A stretch of 64,000 nucleotides of DNA, from contig MCGE01000013.1 in the NCBI GenBank assembly GCA_002105175.1, positions 310,001 through 374,000 of the forward strand, in the 5' to 3' direction. The stretch is from Absidia repens (taxonomy: Eukaryota > Mucoromycota > Mucoromycetes > Mucorales > Cunninghamellaceae). Position 1 is the stretch's first letter. The number at the start of each line of letters is the position of its first letter. The translations under genes were made by a program, and so were the position numbers. Of this stretch, positions 12,851 through 23,763 are shown piece after piece. Below the pieces are notes generated by a model. It worked only from the letters and a program-made list of their open reading frames with translations, was not told the DNA's origin and did not search any database.

Positions 12851-13930
12851 CCACAATAACGATATCATCAGAAAAACGAAATTGTATCGTTACTGTGGTT
12901 AATATTAGTTATTTTGATGTGTGTATCCATACCCTATCCAACAATGCAATGGTCTTTTGAAACTTATTTTTGTGTCTTTTTCATCGAAATGAAAAGGCTA
13001 TCGTAAAACACACAGGGAATTGGTCGTAATGGCAATTGAGCGGATGCCCTAGAAATATTTAAATGCCGCCCACGTGAAATGCTTATTTTCCTCCCTTTCG
13101 CCTATTTTTATTTTTTCGGCTCTCTTTCCTTTTGATTTTTTCCCTTTTATTTTTTCTTCACCATTCAACTTCTATGGGGCTATGTTGAACTTAGAATAGT
13201 ATCAGGACTAGTTTAGAAGGGTTTTCAGCTCAGGGATTACAAGATGCATGGGGAAACCCTTTCATTTTGGATCTAGGATCTGATGGCACCATTGGTTGGA
13301 TTTTTGAAGCCTTCATTAGCTTAGTTTAGTTTTGTTTGTCCATAGTTTATATCTACATATTAATAAAATATGTCACTTTTTATATGCTTTAATGAAGAAT
13401 GTCTTATTAGTTTCTTACATGACTTGTGCAATAGATCCCGTTGTACGATCGCACTTTTAGATTAGTGATGACTTTTGATATATTTTAATAAAAGATAACC
13501 CTTTAGCCTCTCTCATGCATTGCATAGTATAATATATTCGTTTGTACAGTTGTACCTTAACATTAGTGTTGATTATCCTCCAGTTCTCTCCCTAGTCTCC
13601 CTCATGCTACCTCGACTAGACACCGTGTTAAAATGAATCCTGTATCTTTAGTTCGTATTTACCAATACGCTTCAAATAAAATATATAACTTTTTATCAAC
13701 CATTATATGACCTGTTAGATAATAACAACGTTGTTCTTGTAGCTCATTTGTGTGTTTCTAACTATGCCTGCTTTCTAGCCTACCAACTATGACTACTTTC
13801 CCGCAGAGGCGCAGGGACTGACCGACAGTCATAAGTCACTTATAACAAACGTGACTTTATTCCTAACTGACTACTATGTTGATAGACCCAGAAATTCCCA
13901 TTAGTGTACTTGCCGCTATACCGTGGAGCA
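12851..13930 (+). repeat. Dispersed repeat, copy A (near full length)
   Basis: Begins with an imperfect inverted repeat, arms 12851-12863 (CCACAATAACGAT) and 12886-12898 with one mismatch. Text shared with copy E follows (TTTTGTGTCTTTTTCATCGAA near 12965-12990). The conserved core, around GATGCATGGGGAAACCC, is at about 13201-13275. Further shared pieces are TTAGCTTAGTTTAG, GCAATAGATCCC at 13428-13439 (identical in copy E) and an ATATGACCT block near 13705 shared with the tail of copy D. A frame through the core (EGFS..GLQDAWGNPFILD) is shared with copies C and E, but here two stops lie just upstream. The 3' limit is approximate. Confidence 0.75.
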
Positions 13931-13958
13931 TTCTCCCTCCTCCTGTTTTCTGACTAGC

Positions 13959-14150
13959 TCAATGACTTTTTTTTTCAATGAATGCTCCATCATGCATACT
14001 AATACACAAAACGGTCTTCTGCGACTCCAAATCATTTTCCTCCTCGAATGAGTAATTCGGGTCCCAGATCATTTGATATGAAAGTCCTGTTCTACCATTC
14101 ATATTAGTTGGCCAAGGCGATGTAGCCAGTGTAGAGTTCAGAGTGTGCAT
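13959..14150 (-). CDS. Short unassigned ORF beyond repeat copy A
   Basis: A 63-residue frame with mixed composition (RTGLSYQMIWDPNYSFEEEN, then LESQKTVLCISMHDG), unlike the T/A-driven frames around it. It lies against the 3' end of copy A on the opposite strand. I do not recognise it. It may be an exon of a small gene, part of a mobile element or chance. Confidence 0.25.
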   Translation of the reverse strand: MHTLNSTLATSPWPTNMNGRTGLSYQMIWDPNYSFEEENDLESQKTVLCISMHDGAFIEKKSH

Positions 14151-14337
14151 CGTGTATATAACCCTCTCTTTTTTCTTCAATGTAGTAAAATAATAATAAT
14201 AGTAATGAAGTCCCAATGTGAGCCCTACTAAGGTGAAAAGAGGGAGGAGCGTTTTATTCTACCAAACACCATACTTTAAAGACCTACCCACTGACACTAA
14301 GTACAGACTGTGAATCAGCCTTTTTGGAAGTGTGAAA

Positions 14338-14499
14338 ATGGCTTCATCCCTGCTCAAAACCTTTTTGAAATTGGGAGGGCAAAGTGGAACTGTTCTGACA
14401 CATGTCCTCCCGGATGGTTCAGAATATAAAATCCCTCATCTTTTTGTGTTTGTTGAACTGTACAATAATGATAAAAGGAAAAAAAGGAGAAGGAAGTAA
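14338..14499 (+). CDS. Short unassigned ORF, 53 residues
   Basis: Starts MASSLLKTFLKLGG and continues THVLPDGSEYKIPHLFVFVE, ending in a basic tail KRKKRRRK. It has no clear promoter or partner exons and sits 0.7 kb upstream of Not4. It could be a small peptide gene, a decayed exon or chance. Confidence 0.2.
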   Translation: MASSLLKTFLKLGGQSGTVLTHVLPDGSEYKIPHLFVFVELYNNDKRKKRRRK

Positions 14500-15196
14500 T
14501 AGATAATTAATGCAATGACAAGAAGGAAAAAGAATGGGTATCGGGCCATGTTAACCTTTAGCAATCTGTTGGGAGTTCCCAAACACTTGGGCTTCAAATT
14601 CGCAACCCCCCCCTCGACATTTTCTAGCAAATTTTGCAAGACAACTCCCTCCCCCCCCATCTTCCAGAAAATTCGGTCAAATATTTGTGAGTGAATGGTG
14701 GAATAAGTAAATGTACTTGACCTCAATTGATTAAAGATATAGTAAATTTGCACAAAGATATATCGGGATTAAAGGAAAGCAACTGTGATACATTTATACA
14801 AAGCTTGATATGAAATCCAACTGCAGCTTATATCCTAGGGGAATCCCACAGCACGGGATACAGTTACCGCAGTATTGCATTCATGTAGCTTGCTACGTTA
14901 AACTGAACATTTGTCAACTTACGGTTTGATTACTAACAGTAATATATTACTCCTGTAGTCATCCATCATACTTGATTTATCTTGTTATTATATCATTGAT
15001 AGCATTTTTCATCTACATAGTATGGTGATATTTTGCGGCGGGATTTGAAAAGTTTTAATGGGTTGAGTTTTTTAGAATCAAACAAACAAGATTCTTTGTG
15101 CGTTTTCTTTTTCTGTTCTTTTTCTGCCTCCCCTGCGTATCGATCATCCTTTTGTCCTTTACGGAAATAGCATCGACATAAGATTAAATCAACAAC
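14500..15196. other. Spacer and promoter of Not4
   Basis: AT-rich sequence with C-runs near 14605-14660. I see no gene here; the last 150 bases before 15197 presumably hold the Not4 promoter and 5' leader. Confidence 0.45.
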
Positions 15197-17516
15197 ATGT
15201 ATGAATCTGACGATGAAGATCTTGACTGTCCTCTTTGTATGGAAGAATTGGATATTGCTGACCGGAGCTTTAGACCTTGCACTTGTGGGTATCAGGTAAA
15301 TCATGTCAATATCAGGCAACTTGCTTTTTCTTTGATGTGTACAGGAATCGTATTACTTGCACTAACATTTCTTGTCGTTGTTATACTTATTAGATCTGTC
15401 GCTTCTGTTGGCATCATATCAAAGAAAACTTGAACGGTCGTTGTCCTGCATGGTAAATACTCACATCTATTAGCCATCTTTTTTATGTATATATCTTGCT
15501 TCTGCTGTTACTGAAATCTTCCATCATTCTATTTCCTAAACTGTAGTCGCCGAGAATATTCTGACCAAATGGCTGAATTCGAACCGATCAGCGCTGATGA
15601 GTAAGTAGAAAATAAATAGGGGATGGTGGAGGAGAACCAGAAAACTGTATGATAACTAACTTACTTCTCTCCCTGTCTTGACTCAATAGAATCACTCGAA
15701 TCAAACGTGAAAAGAAGGAAAAAGAACGACAGCAGAAGGATATGGAAGCAGTGAACCGACGCCATTTAGCCAATATGCGTGTGGTGCAAAAGAATTTGGT
15801 CTATGTGATCGGGCTCCATCCGAAGTATGCTACTGAAGACGTAAGTTTTGCACCTTTCCTTTTGGAAACAAAATATCATTTGATACTTAATCGTTATTGT
15901 TTGTTTATTTCAACGTATAGGTTATTCGATCAAATGATTATTTTGGACAGTTTGGAAAAATCGCCAAGGTGGTGATCAACAAACGTAATGTCGCCGTTAC
16001 TTCCCATGTCAGCGGCACCTCATCAATGCAACCTAGTGCGGCAGTTTATGTGACATATCAGCGAAAAGAAGATGCCGACAAAGCTATTCAAACTGTGGAT
16101 GGGCATGCGATCGCTGGAAGAACATTGAGGTAGGGGAGAGACTGCCGATGGCTGACTGACTGACTGGGCGACTCACTGATTGAATATGGTTTTATTAGGG
16201 CTTCGTATGGTACCACCAAATATTGCACTTATTATCTTCGTAACATGACTTGCCCAAATCCATCCTGTCTTTATTTGCATGAACCTGGTGAAGAAGCTGA
16301 TACTATATCCAAGGAAGAACTCGCAACTGGCAAACATCGTATGCGGGATCAAATTTCAACAGATGATGACGACGATGATCATAACAACAGCGGTGAACAT
16401 CGATCTTCTGCTTCAATGGTATCATCGTCAAGTAACTCCCATTTATCCACGTACCATCCTTCGCCGTCAATATCCAGTCATGACTTCCCGCCTGTTGGTA
16501 TGTCTAGTACTGTGTCCACCACTACCTCTTCCTCGTCCTCCGCCGTTCGAAAACCCCCTACCTTGGATTCGGTAGCTTCCATCTCCTACAAGGCCTCTCC
16601 AACACGGCAGCATTCACATTCTTCTTCTTCTCCGTCATCAAATCTGTCCGATCAACAAGGCGACGACGAACGCTCAGCTTTACCGGCAACTGCTTCATGG
16701 GCAAAGCTAGGAAACCTTAGTGGCCCGTCTACACCTGTCTTGAAAACAGCATTACCCGACCGAACATTGACACCCGACAACTTTGGTCCACCGTTGGCTG
16801 TGGCTGCAGCCGCATCACAAAAGCAACAACCTCAACAACAACCCCTCTCACCCTCAGCTATGAAACGAAAAATCGAAAAGAAGAAACGGAAGGAGTTACA
16901 AAAGAACCGGGATTCCGTCGCATCACCATCGTCGTCGTCGTTACTTTTAGGCAAGTCAAAGTCATCCTCCACCACCTCCTCCTCATCCCATCCATCAACA
17001 CCAATACTCGTTACGACGAACAGTGGTACTGCTACTACTGCTGCTGCTGCTGTTGCTGCTGACTCAATTTCACCACTATCATCGATGCGGACTTTGAATG
17101 ATGCTCTTGTGAACTTCGTTTTAGGTGATGCTATGAATCAAGTAGGTTGGCCACTACCTCAAGATCTGGATGAAACTCCTCTGGGCGTCTCAGCATTACA
17201 TGAAATGGAAGAAGAAAACAATAGCAAAGGACAGCAAGGGTTATCATCATCATCATCAACATCATCATCGACTCCATCCTCCTCTCAGCAACTGACACCC
17301 CCACCGACACTGAACAACACAATGGCAACAAAAGGACAACATGAAGAAGAATCTATTTCAACTATCAACACATTGGACTTTCTACTCAATGCCGTACCAA
17401 CACCAACCTATCGTGGTTCCTTCAATCCCTTTGCTCATCAGATTTTACGCTCATCAAATAACTTGTTTGAATCTCCTATGCGAAAAACGTCTCGGTTTGG
17501 TTTTGCTCAAATTTGA
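15197..17516 (+). CDS. NOT4: Not4/CNOT4, RING E3 ubiquitin ligase of CCR4-NOT
   Basis: E3 ubiquitin ligase associated with the CCR4-NOT complex, active in co-translational quality control and mRNA regulation. Six exons: 15197-15295, 15394-15452, 15547-15600, 15690-15840, 15921-16129, 16199-17516, giving 629 residues. The RING is the C4C4 type special to Not4: C11, C14, C28, C30, C35, C38, C50 and C53 with the expected spacing. A charged linker at 71-95 precedes an RRM starting at NLVYVIGL (residue 106). A CCCH zinc finger follows with C200, C209, C214 and H218. The remaining 400 residues are Ser/Thr/Gln/Ala-rich and probably disordered, with a more ordered end containing YRGSFNPFAHQIL. That end may bind other CCR4-NOT subunits. 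AATAAA at 17618-17623. The scaffold partner Not1 lies 6 kb downstream on the other strand. Confidence 0.96.
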
Positions 17517-18302
17517 ATTATCCCCCCTCCCTTAGCTTTTAGTATTGTTATCATATAGTTTACTTACGTTATAATCTATTATCTCTCTTTATATACTCAT
17601 TCTTCTATTATTGAAAAAATAAAATCCATTCATTATGCACTCCGAAAAAAACTTTTTGATTGTCTTTACTTTTGTTTGATATTGGACCAACAAGTTCTTG
17701 GTTCCTTTATAAAAAAAGTAACCATATGACATAGGTTGAACATCTATCACTAAAATATACAGGCATTTGCTTTGATGACAGAAGCACATGATATTATATC
17801 GTATGCCCTTATTTTATCCTGTTGATGTATATTTTGATGGTCAAGTGTGATTTGATTACCTGCAGCTATGTGAGGTGGGGTGGTGATGATGCAACAAGGA
17901 AAATCAAGGTATTATATAAAAATGGGATGCCCGCCGTCGGATAGGATATAGCGATTGGTTAGTTTACCCCTCTTCCCCCCTTTTTTTTTAACTCTTATTA
18001 TATATTTATATTGTTTTCAAATAAATAAATAAATAAAAAACTATTTGTTTACAAATTTTAAAAGCGATGGCAGTAAAATGGGTGATCAGTGGTTTTTTTA
18101 GAATGTGTTTTCCCCTACATCTGTTAGAACAAGGAACTGGGCTCAGGAAAAAAAAAAAAAAAATTAGCTGGGCGGGATTTGAATTGCGAAGGGTGGGGAG
18201 AGAGGTCGTTTTGGATGTACCTGAAAGTAACAATGACATTTTCAAGGATATTAAACTTGAAAATCAAGACCCGAGCCACTAACAAAGCTGCTGTTTTTCA
18301 TC

Positions 18303-18344
<42 letters not shown>

Positions 18345-18459
18345 CGGCATTTCATATCAAGTTGGTAATATCGAATGGATAGCCATCGTAAGGATAATCA
18401 GATAATGCTGATTTATTGACTTTTTGGATATCACTGATTGATTTTGTGCAACTGTTCGC

Positions 18460-18491
<32 letters not shown>

Positions 18492-18637
18492 TTCTAAACT
18501 GAAGAAAAATGCGATAGTTTATGATATCCGACGTTCCGAGCTGTAAAGAAAAAATTGACAGCTTTGGTGTAACCGCATGGCACAACGATGGCATTTCTTT
18601 CATTGGAGAAATATGAAGCACAATTATCGCCACATTG

Positions 18638-18669
<32 letters not shown>

Positions 18670-20734
18670 CTTTTCCGTTTCCGTTTCCCTCCTTTATTAC
18701 TTTTCCATGTTTTTTTAAAGTTCATATAAATTGTTATTAATTAAGACATATGTTTGTATCAATGATGGCTAAAACATAAAAAGTAATTTTATTTGACAAC
18801 TGAGTTTAAACATGCTTAGTGGGAAAGGGAGGATCGCGCGATCGCTATTATTTTATGTAAAGGCATATCATATATCATAAATACATAATGTAAGGCAGAA
18901 AAAAATATTTAAAAGGATATGGATAAAGTGAATGGAGAGGGTATAACATTGGGGTAAAAAAAAAAAGTCTTGATATGTATGTCTGATGAATTCCAACCGC
19001 TTGCAGTGATCGCATTATTTGGGTCTCTTCACAGGAGCAGGATAAGGTCTGGGAAGTGGTGGCTTGGTAGGTCTATCGGGAGGCATTGTAGCTGTTTATT
19101 TGCGTAGGTATTTATATATATAAATATAACTTGATAAATGTTTTTCTTTTTTAAAAAAAAATAAGTAAGGGTATCCAAGGGCAAAAAAAAAAAAAAAAAG
19201 AAGAGGTGCTTCTTTTTATATCTTTTTTATGCTTCAAAGGATACAGCATGGCACGTCAAAAAAATACCTTTTTTGGATGCAAGCATGCCATACACACACA
19301 CACACACACACCACACACACATTTTTCTGGCAGGAGGGAGTTTGATTTTTGACAAGTTAAAGTTGTACACAAACCGATTTTACTATACAGACTGGAATCT
19401 AAACAACTATTTGAAACGTAGTGAGAATCCATTTTGTACACATTTGATAAAATAAAAATAAAAAAAAAGTGTTTGATAGATCATCATCTGATGAGATAAT
19501 AATAGGCAAGGTGGGGTCTATGACATGAGAAAACCACTCACTTCATTGTGTGTATCATCTCATCTATAGAGTTACAGGCGGCAAACGCCTTCTAACTAAA
19601 ATAAGTAATCTCTATCAAATATTCAACTCAAAAGGCGTCTTGTTTATATAAATGACGATCCTTTGCTCTTTTTGTCATTGATGGGGGGATGTTTTGTGAT
19701 GTTCTTCTTTTTCTTTAGGTGGGGGAATAAGACGTTAATATGAATGGAAAAATGCCGAAAGTGGGCGGGACGGTGTTTAAAAGTTTAAATACGCCCACCA
19801 TTTTTTCACATTGGTGGTACACAATCTACACCAAGGAGGGGGAGGGGTTATTCAAATTGACCCTGCTCCAGTGATAAATACCATCATGATGCTGATGATG
19901 ATAACAAACAGTAAATAAATAAATACATATTTATTTGAAACTATTGTTGTTGTTTTTTGTGATATGATACCTTTAGATATGTACATATATACAATATGTT
20001 TATAAAGACTCGGAACTATGATAAGGTGGATCGCCCTTGTGTGTGTCATCCAATTTATTTGTCTCGAGAATGTATAAATTTTACAGAGTCAAAGATAATG
20101 TTAATACCAACACCATCATCCACAGGGCATTATTTTCTCAAACTATATTCCCAGTTTCATCTTTCTCCTCTTCGGACTGAGTGTTCCGAAAAAAAAAATA
20201 AAAAAAAAATTGAGAATCACGTTCATATCTGCCTCATAGCACATACTTCCAAGCACTTGATAGTTAAAGCATATTTGTTTTTTTATGATCGAAAGTGATC
20301 GAAATAAATTAGTTTTATTATTTTTATTGTTGTTATTATTATTATTACATATCAACAGCAGCATGTCTATCAGCAAGATAAATTACTGTACTGTATGATG
20401 TAGTCGAGTTGGAACCAAAATTGTCATGTATTTTTCATGCAGTTGTAATCACGTGTTTTAATTGACGACCATATGTACTAAATCTGCTGGCTTACCAATT
20501 GCATCTTCTGATTTACCTCCCGTTTATAAATATTTTAGCTGACGAGTCCCAAGTTTTGGCAAACTAGTTAAGGGTGCGAACCAAAAACGGGGGAGGGAAT
20601 ATTGACACTCCGCCCCGCACATTGTCTATAGATTTTACATCCCTTTTTTTTTTTTCTCTTTCTCGTTTCCTTTCCTTTTTTTTTTTTTTTTAGGATTTAT
20701 GAATTTCACTGAAGCCTCAATGGGGGTGCTGGTG
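17517..20734. other. Long gene-poor stretch
   Basis: 3.2 kb rich in A/T runs: poly-T at about 18305-18344 and 18462-18488, an AC/TA microsatellite at 18640-18670 and an AC run at 19290-19320. Open frames are mostly homopolymer artefacts. Apart from the small proline-rich frame at 19015-19086 I see no gene candidate. Confidence 0.5.
19015..19086 (-). CDS. Tiny proline-rich ORF or terminal exon
   Basis: Encodes MPPDRPTKPPLPRPYPA followed by PVKRPK and a stop, 23 residues. The composition (PPLPRP-type, SH3-ligand-like) is not what random AT-rich DNA gives. A CAG that could be an acceptor lies just upstream on the minus strand, so it may be the last exon of a gene whose other exons I could not find. 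Confidence 0.3.
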   Translation of the reverse strand: MPPDRPTKPPLPRPYPAPVKRPK

Positions 20735-20945
20735 ATCTTGGATTAGTGTTAGAACTTGGATTAGGGGCATTTTGAAAAATGCAATACCAACATGCATGGG
20801 GGAACCCTTTCATTTTGGAGTCGGGATTTGTGGCCACCGTTTAGAATCGCCACAAGATGTAGTTTAGTGCCATGGAATCTTTATTGGCTTAGTTTAGTGT
20901 TAGTTGTCAAAATTTCTATCTACATCTGAATAAATAAATAAAAAA
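20735..20945 (+). repeat. Dispersed repeat, fragment B
   Basis: A diverged 3' fragment of the same family: GATTAGTGTTAGAACTTGGA, then CATGCATGGGGGAACCC and TTTCATTTTGGA near 20790-20818, TTGGCTTAGTTTAGTGTTAG at 20884-20903 and an AATAAATAAATA end. The hairpin start is missing. Confidence 0.65.
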
Positions 20946-21040
20946 GAAACATCTTGTCATGTCGTTTTATCAGCAATCTATCTCATTCCTTTTACATTGA
21001 TCTTCTGTTACAATCGCTATTAGATACAAATCCTGCTTTG

Positions 21041-21076
<36 letters not shown>

Positions 21077-21401
21077 TCTGAACAGCAACAACACAATATA
21101 GGAAAAGCGACGGACAAACAACGGCAACGTGATCAAGGCCGCGATTCAGCTCTATCCTCACCCCAATGCCAGTCTCACAACAATAGCAACAACAACAACA
21201 ACAACAAAATATACCACCATAGACACTGACGGTATATTTTCTCTTATGAAATATGGTAAACTAGTATAATTGCTTCTTCCCCCCCACTTCATTATCTTTA
21301 GTATATACTTTTATTTTTATTTTTATTATTATATTTGTGTGTATTTGTGTACAGTTTGATTTGGTTTAATAAAAAGGAAAAAATATCTGTGTGGTTTGTA
21401 T
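20946..21401. other. Intergenic
   Basis: Contains a 30-base poly-T run (21043-21072) and a CAA-rich stretch near 21180-21210. Minus-strand AATAAA-like signals for the next gene occur near 21306-21325. No gene supported. Confidence 0.45.
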
Positions 21402-22586
21402 TCAACATATTCCATGTGATGGTGGGCGGTCCAATTGGTCAATGATGGAAGTGATAGTTTTAGCATGGTCATAGTGACAATATCCCATGGCGACGCTCCA
21501 TTTCCAAATCATTCTTGTTCTTTTAGCTTTAGTATCATAGAATGACCAAATGGTACGTGGGGTACTTGATGATGAGGATGATGCTGATGATTTGGCAAGT
21601 TTAGGTTCTGTGGGTTTAATAAAGGTGCTTGATGAATCTTTTTTCTCATAAAGAGGAACAAAAGAGTGGGTGGTGGGTATATTTTTACTGTCAATCTTTT
21701 CTTCTTTTTCATGGCTGGTGTTGTTGTAGAAAATATCAGACGTTTCTTTTAAAGAGGAGGACGGTGATGTGGGACTCGAAAAAGATAATGTGGTGGGTGA
21801 TGAGGTCAGACATGTGGGTGTTTCTGGATTATTTTCTTTTTTTCCCCGATATTGTTGGATACAGGAAGAGGCAAGTGTGGTAGTAGACGACGAAGATGAA
21901 TAAAACGAACCTTGATGACCATGTGACGATGCTTTTCTTGTAGATGATGATGATGATGCTGATGATGACGATGAGCTCTGATGCTGATGCTGTTGCTGCT
22001 GCTGCTGATGATGCTGATGATGCAATTGTGTTGTTTTGTGATTTGATAGCCGAGGTTTTGGAGTTAGATGGCTGTAATGTTCATGAGAAGGTTGGTAGGC
22101 AGGGGATGGAATGGTAAGCACTAAGCTTGATTCTCGGCAAAGTCTGTTATCATCACCATTACTATCATAGTCACATTTATTCTGATGGTATTGGTTTTGA
22201 TTTTTTTTGGCTTTAGTCTTTGTTTCATTTTCATTTTCATTTTCAATGATTGTTGTCACTGACAAAGATGATGATGATCTTAAATAAAGTTGCTTGTTAT
22301 CATTGTCACCATCTTTCTCACCATCAAAATCAGTATTTTTCTTGTCTTCCTTTGTTAGGTACCGAATTTGTAATTGTTTTTGATGCCACACCCAACGAAG
22401 TTTCTCATATTCTAGCAATCGGACCTTTCGCCTGCGTTGCCTTGCTCGCCAAAAAAAATATCGAAGTATATAAACCCCGACATAAAATGCAATTATTCCC
22501 AAGGAGAAAAAAGGCAGGTATATCGTATAGCTCGAAGATTGCTGAAGCAAAACTTGTCGATTTCCAGGAATATCTGAGCCATCCAT
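21402..22586 (-). CDS. Unknown single-pass membrane protein with low-complexity tail
   Basis: Intronless frame of 394 residues. Residues about 21-42 form one hydrophobic segment (YTIYLPFFSLGIIAFYVGVY), followed at once by a very basic stretch (RARQRRRKVR). By the positive-inside rule this puts the long C-terminal part in the cytosol. A short helix-like block (EYEKLRWVWHQKQLQIRYL) is the only other ordered part before a tail rich in Ser, Gln-His repeats, Asn and Lys. The C-terminal 50 residues return to mixed composition (TIWSFYDTKAKRTRMIWKWS). There is no catalytic motif and I do not recognise the family. It may be a membrane adaptor; this is only inference. Confidence 0.75.
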   Translation of the reverse strand: MDGSDIPGNRQVLLQQSSSYTIYLPFFSLGIIAFYVGVYILRYFFWRARQRRRKVRLLEYEKLRWVWHQKQLQIRYLTKEDKKNTDFDGEKDGDNDNKQLYLRSSSSLSVTTIIENENENETKTKAKKNQNQYHQNKCDYDSNGDDNRLCRESSLVLTIPSPAYQPSHEHYSHLTPKPRLSNHKTTQLHHQHHQQQQQQHQHQSSSSSSASSSSSTRKASSHGHQGSFYSSSSSTTTLASSCIQQYRGKKENNPETPTCLTSSPTTLSFSSPTSPSSSLKETSDIFYNNTSHEKEEKIDSKNIPTTHSFVPLYEKKDSSSTFIKPTEPKLAKSSASSSSSSTPRTIWSFYDTKAKRTRMIWKWSVAMGYCHYDHAKTITSIIDQLDRPPSHGIC

Positions 22587-22942
22587 TTATAAAGTTATTT
22601 ATGAAAGCGAGCGAAGTATAGAAATGTAAATATATAAATATATATATGAATATAAAAGAGAATTAAAAAGGAGAGGTAAGTAGAGGGAAGGGGAAGTTTA
22701 CAAACTCCGATTCATGCAGTTGGTTCTTATACGATATATTAAGATATGGATACAAAGTATACCCCCACAAGAAATAAAAAAATAGAAAGAGAGCAGGAAC
22801 GAAAAGAAAAAAAAAAAAGAATATTTGAATAATGAAGAAGTATTTCTATTTTATTTTGAAATTATAAAATGTGGGCTATTTCTTCTTGATCGGGAATGCG
22901 GTACCTTCGTTCGGCTTGGGAAAACATGGTCGCTCGAGAAGG

Positions 22943-22974
<32 letters not shown>

Positions 22975-23763
22975 CAGCAATCAGAAAAAACCTTGATCCC
23001 TAAAAAAAAAAAAAAATAGGGAGAAAACAGTATCGATGGAAGTAAAGGGAGAAATAAAAATGTATCCAAAACAAAGTGAGCTGGTAAGTCCATGTTGACA
23101 TGGGAATGCCATGTTGATGTGAGTGATGTTGTATGGAACGACAAATGTGTATTTAGGGTGAATATATAAAATTAAATAAGCAGCGGAGGGTTTGAGAAGG
23201 CCCTATCCTAATTTATGCAGGTGAATTTTCATGTTCGGCTTGGAAAAAAAAGAAACATTATGTCATCAATGAACTCTGTCAGCTGCACACTGATGTGATC
23301 CCCATCCAGCTTGCCCTCTGTATACAATGTTACAGCACGAGACATCACGCTTCTTCTTTTATATTAGGAGACTACCCCTGCATCTATCCTATCAATCAAC
23401 CCTCCGCATCCTTTTTCTTCCCCTAAAAAAGTCAAATTATTCAATAAATAGCATGGAGACATAATGTATAATTAAACAATGGCATCTATTGAAGGTGCGG
23501 GTTTTATTCAGAGACAGTGACATAGAAATAAAACAAAATAGATACAACCATCCATCTTTATTCAACGAAGTGTAAATATACAGAATAATAAAATGCAACA
23601 AAACTAGAAGATAAAGATAAAAAAAAATATCAAAAAAAGGAGGGAGGGAGACTAAGCTACTATATTTGATTGATAGATCTAATTGTAATAACAGAAGCTT
23701 CCAAGTTAGTAATCCACTTTTATCCATCAGCCATATAATCACCCCATAAAAAAAAAGAAAAGG
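22587..23763. other. Intergenic between two minus-strand genes
   Basis: Promoter side of the membrane-protein gene and the 3' end of Not1 (minus AATAAA at 23557-23562). Contains poly-A runs at about 22947-22970 and 23003-23015. No gene seen. Confidence 0.5.
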
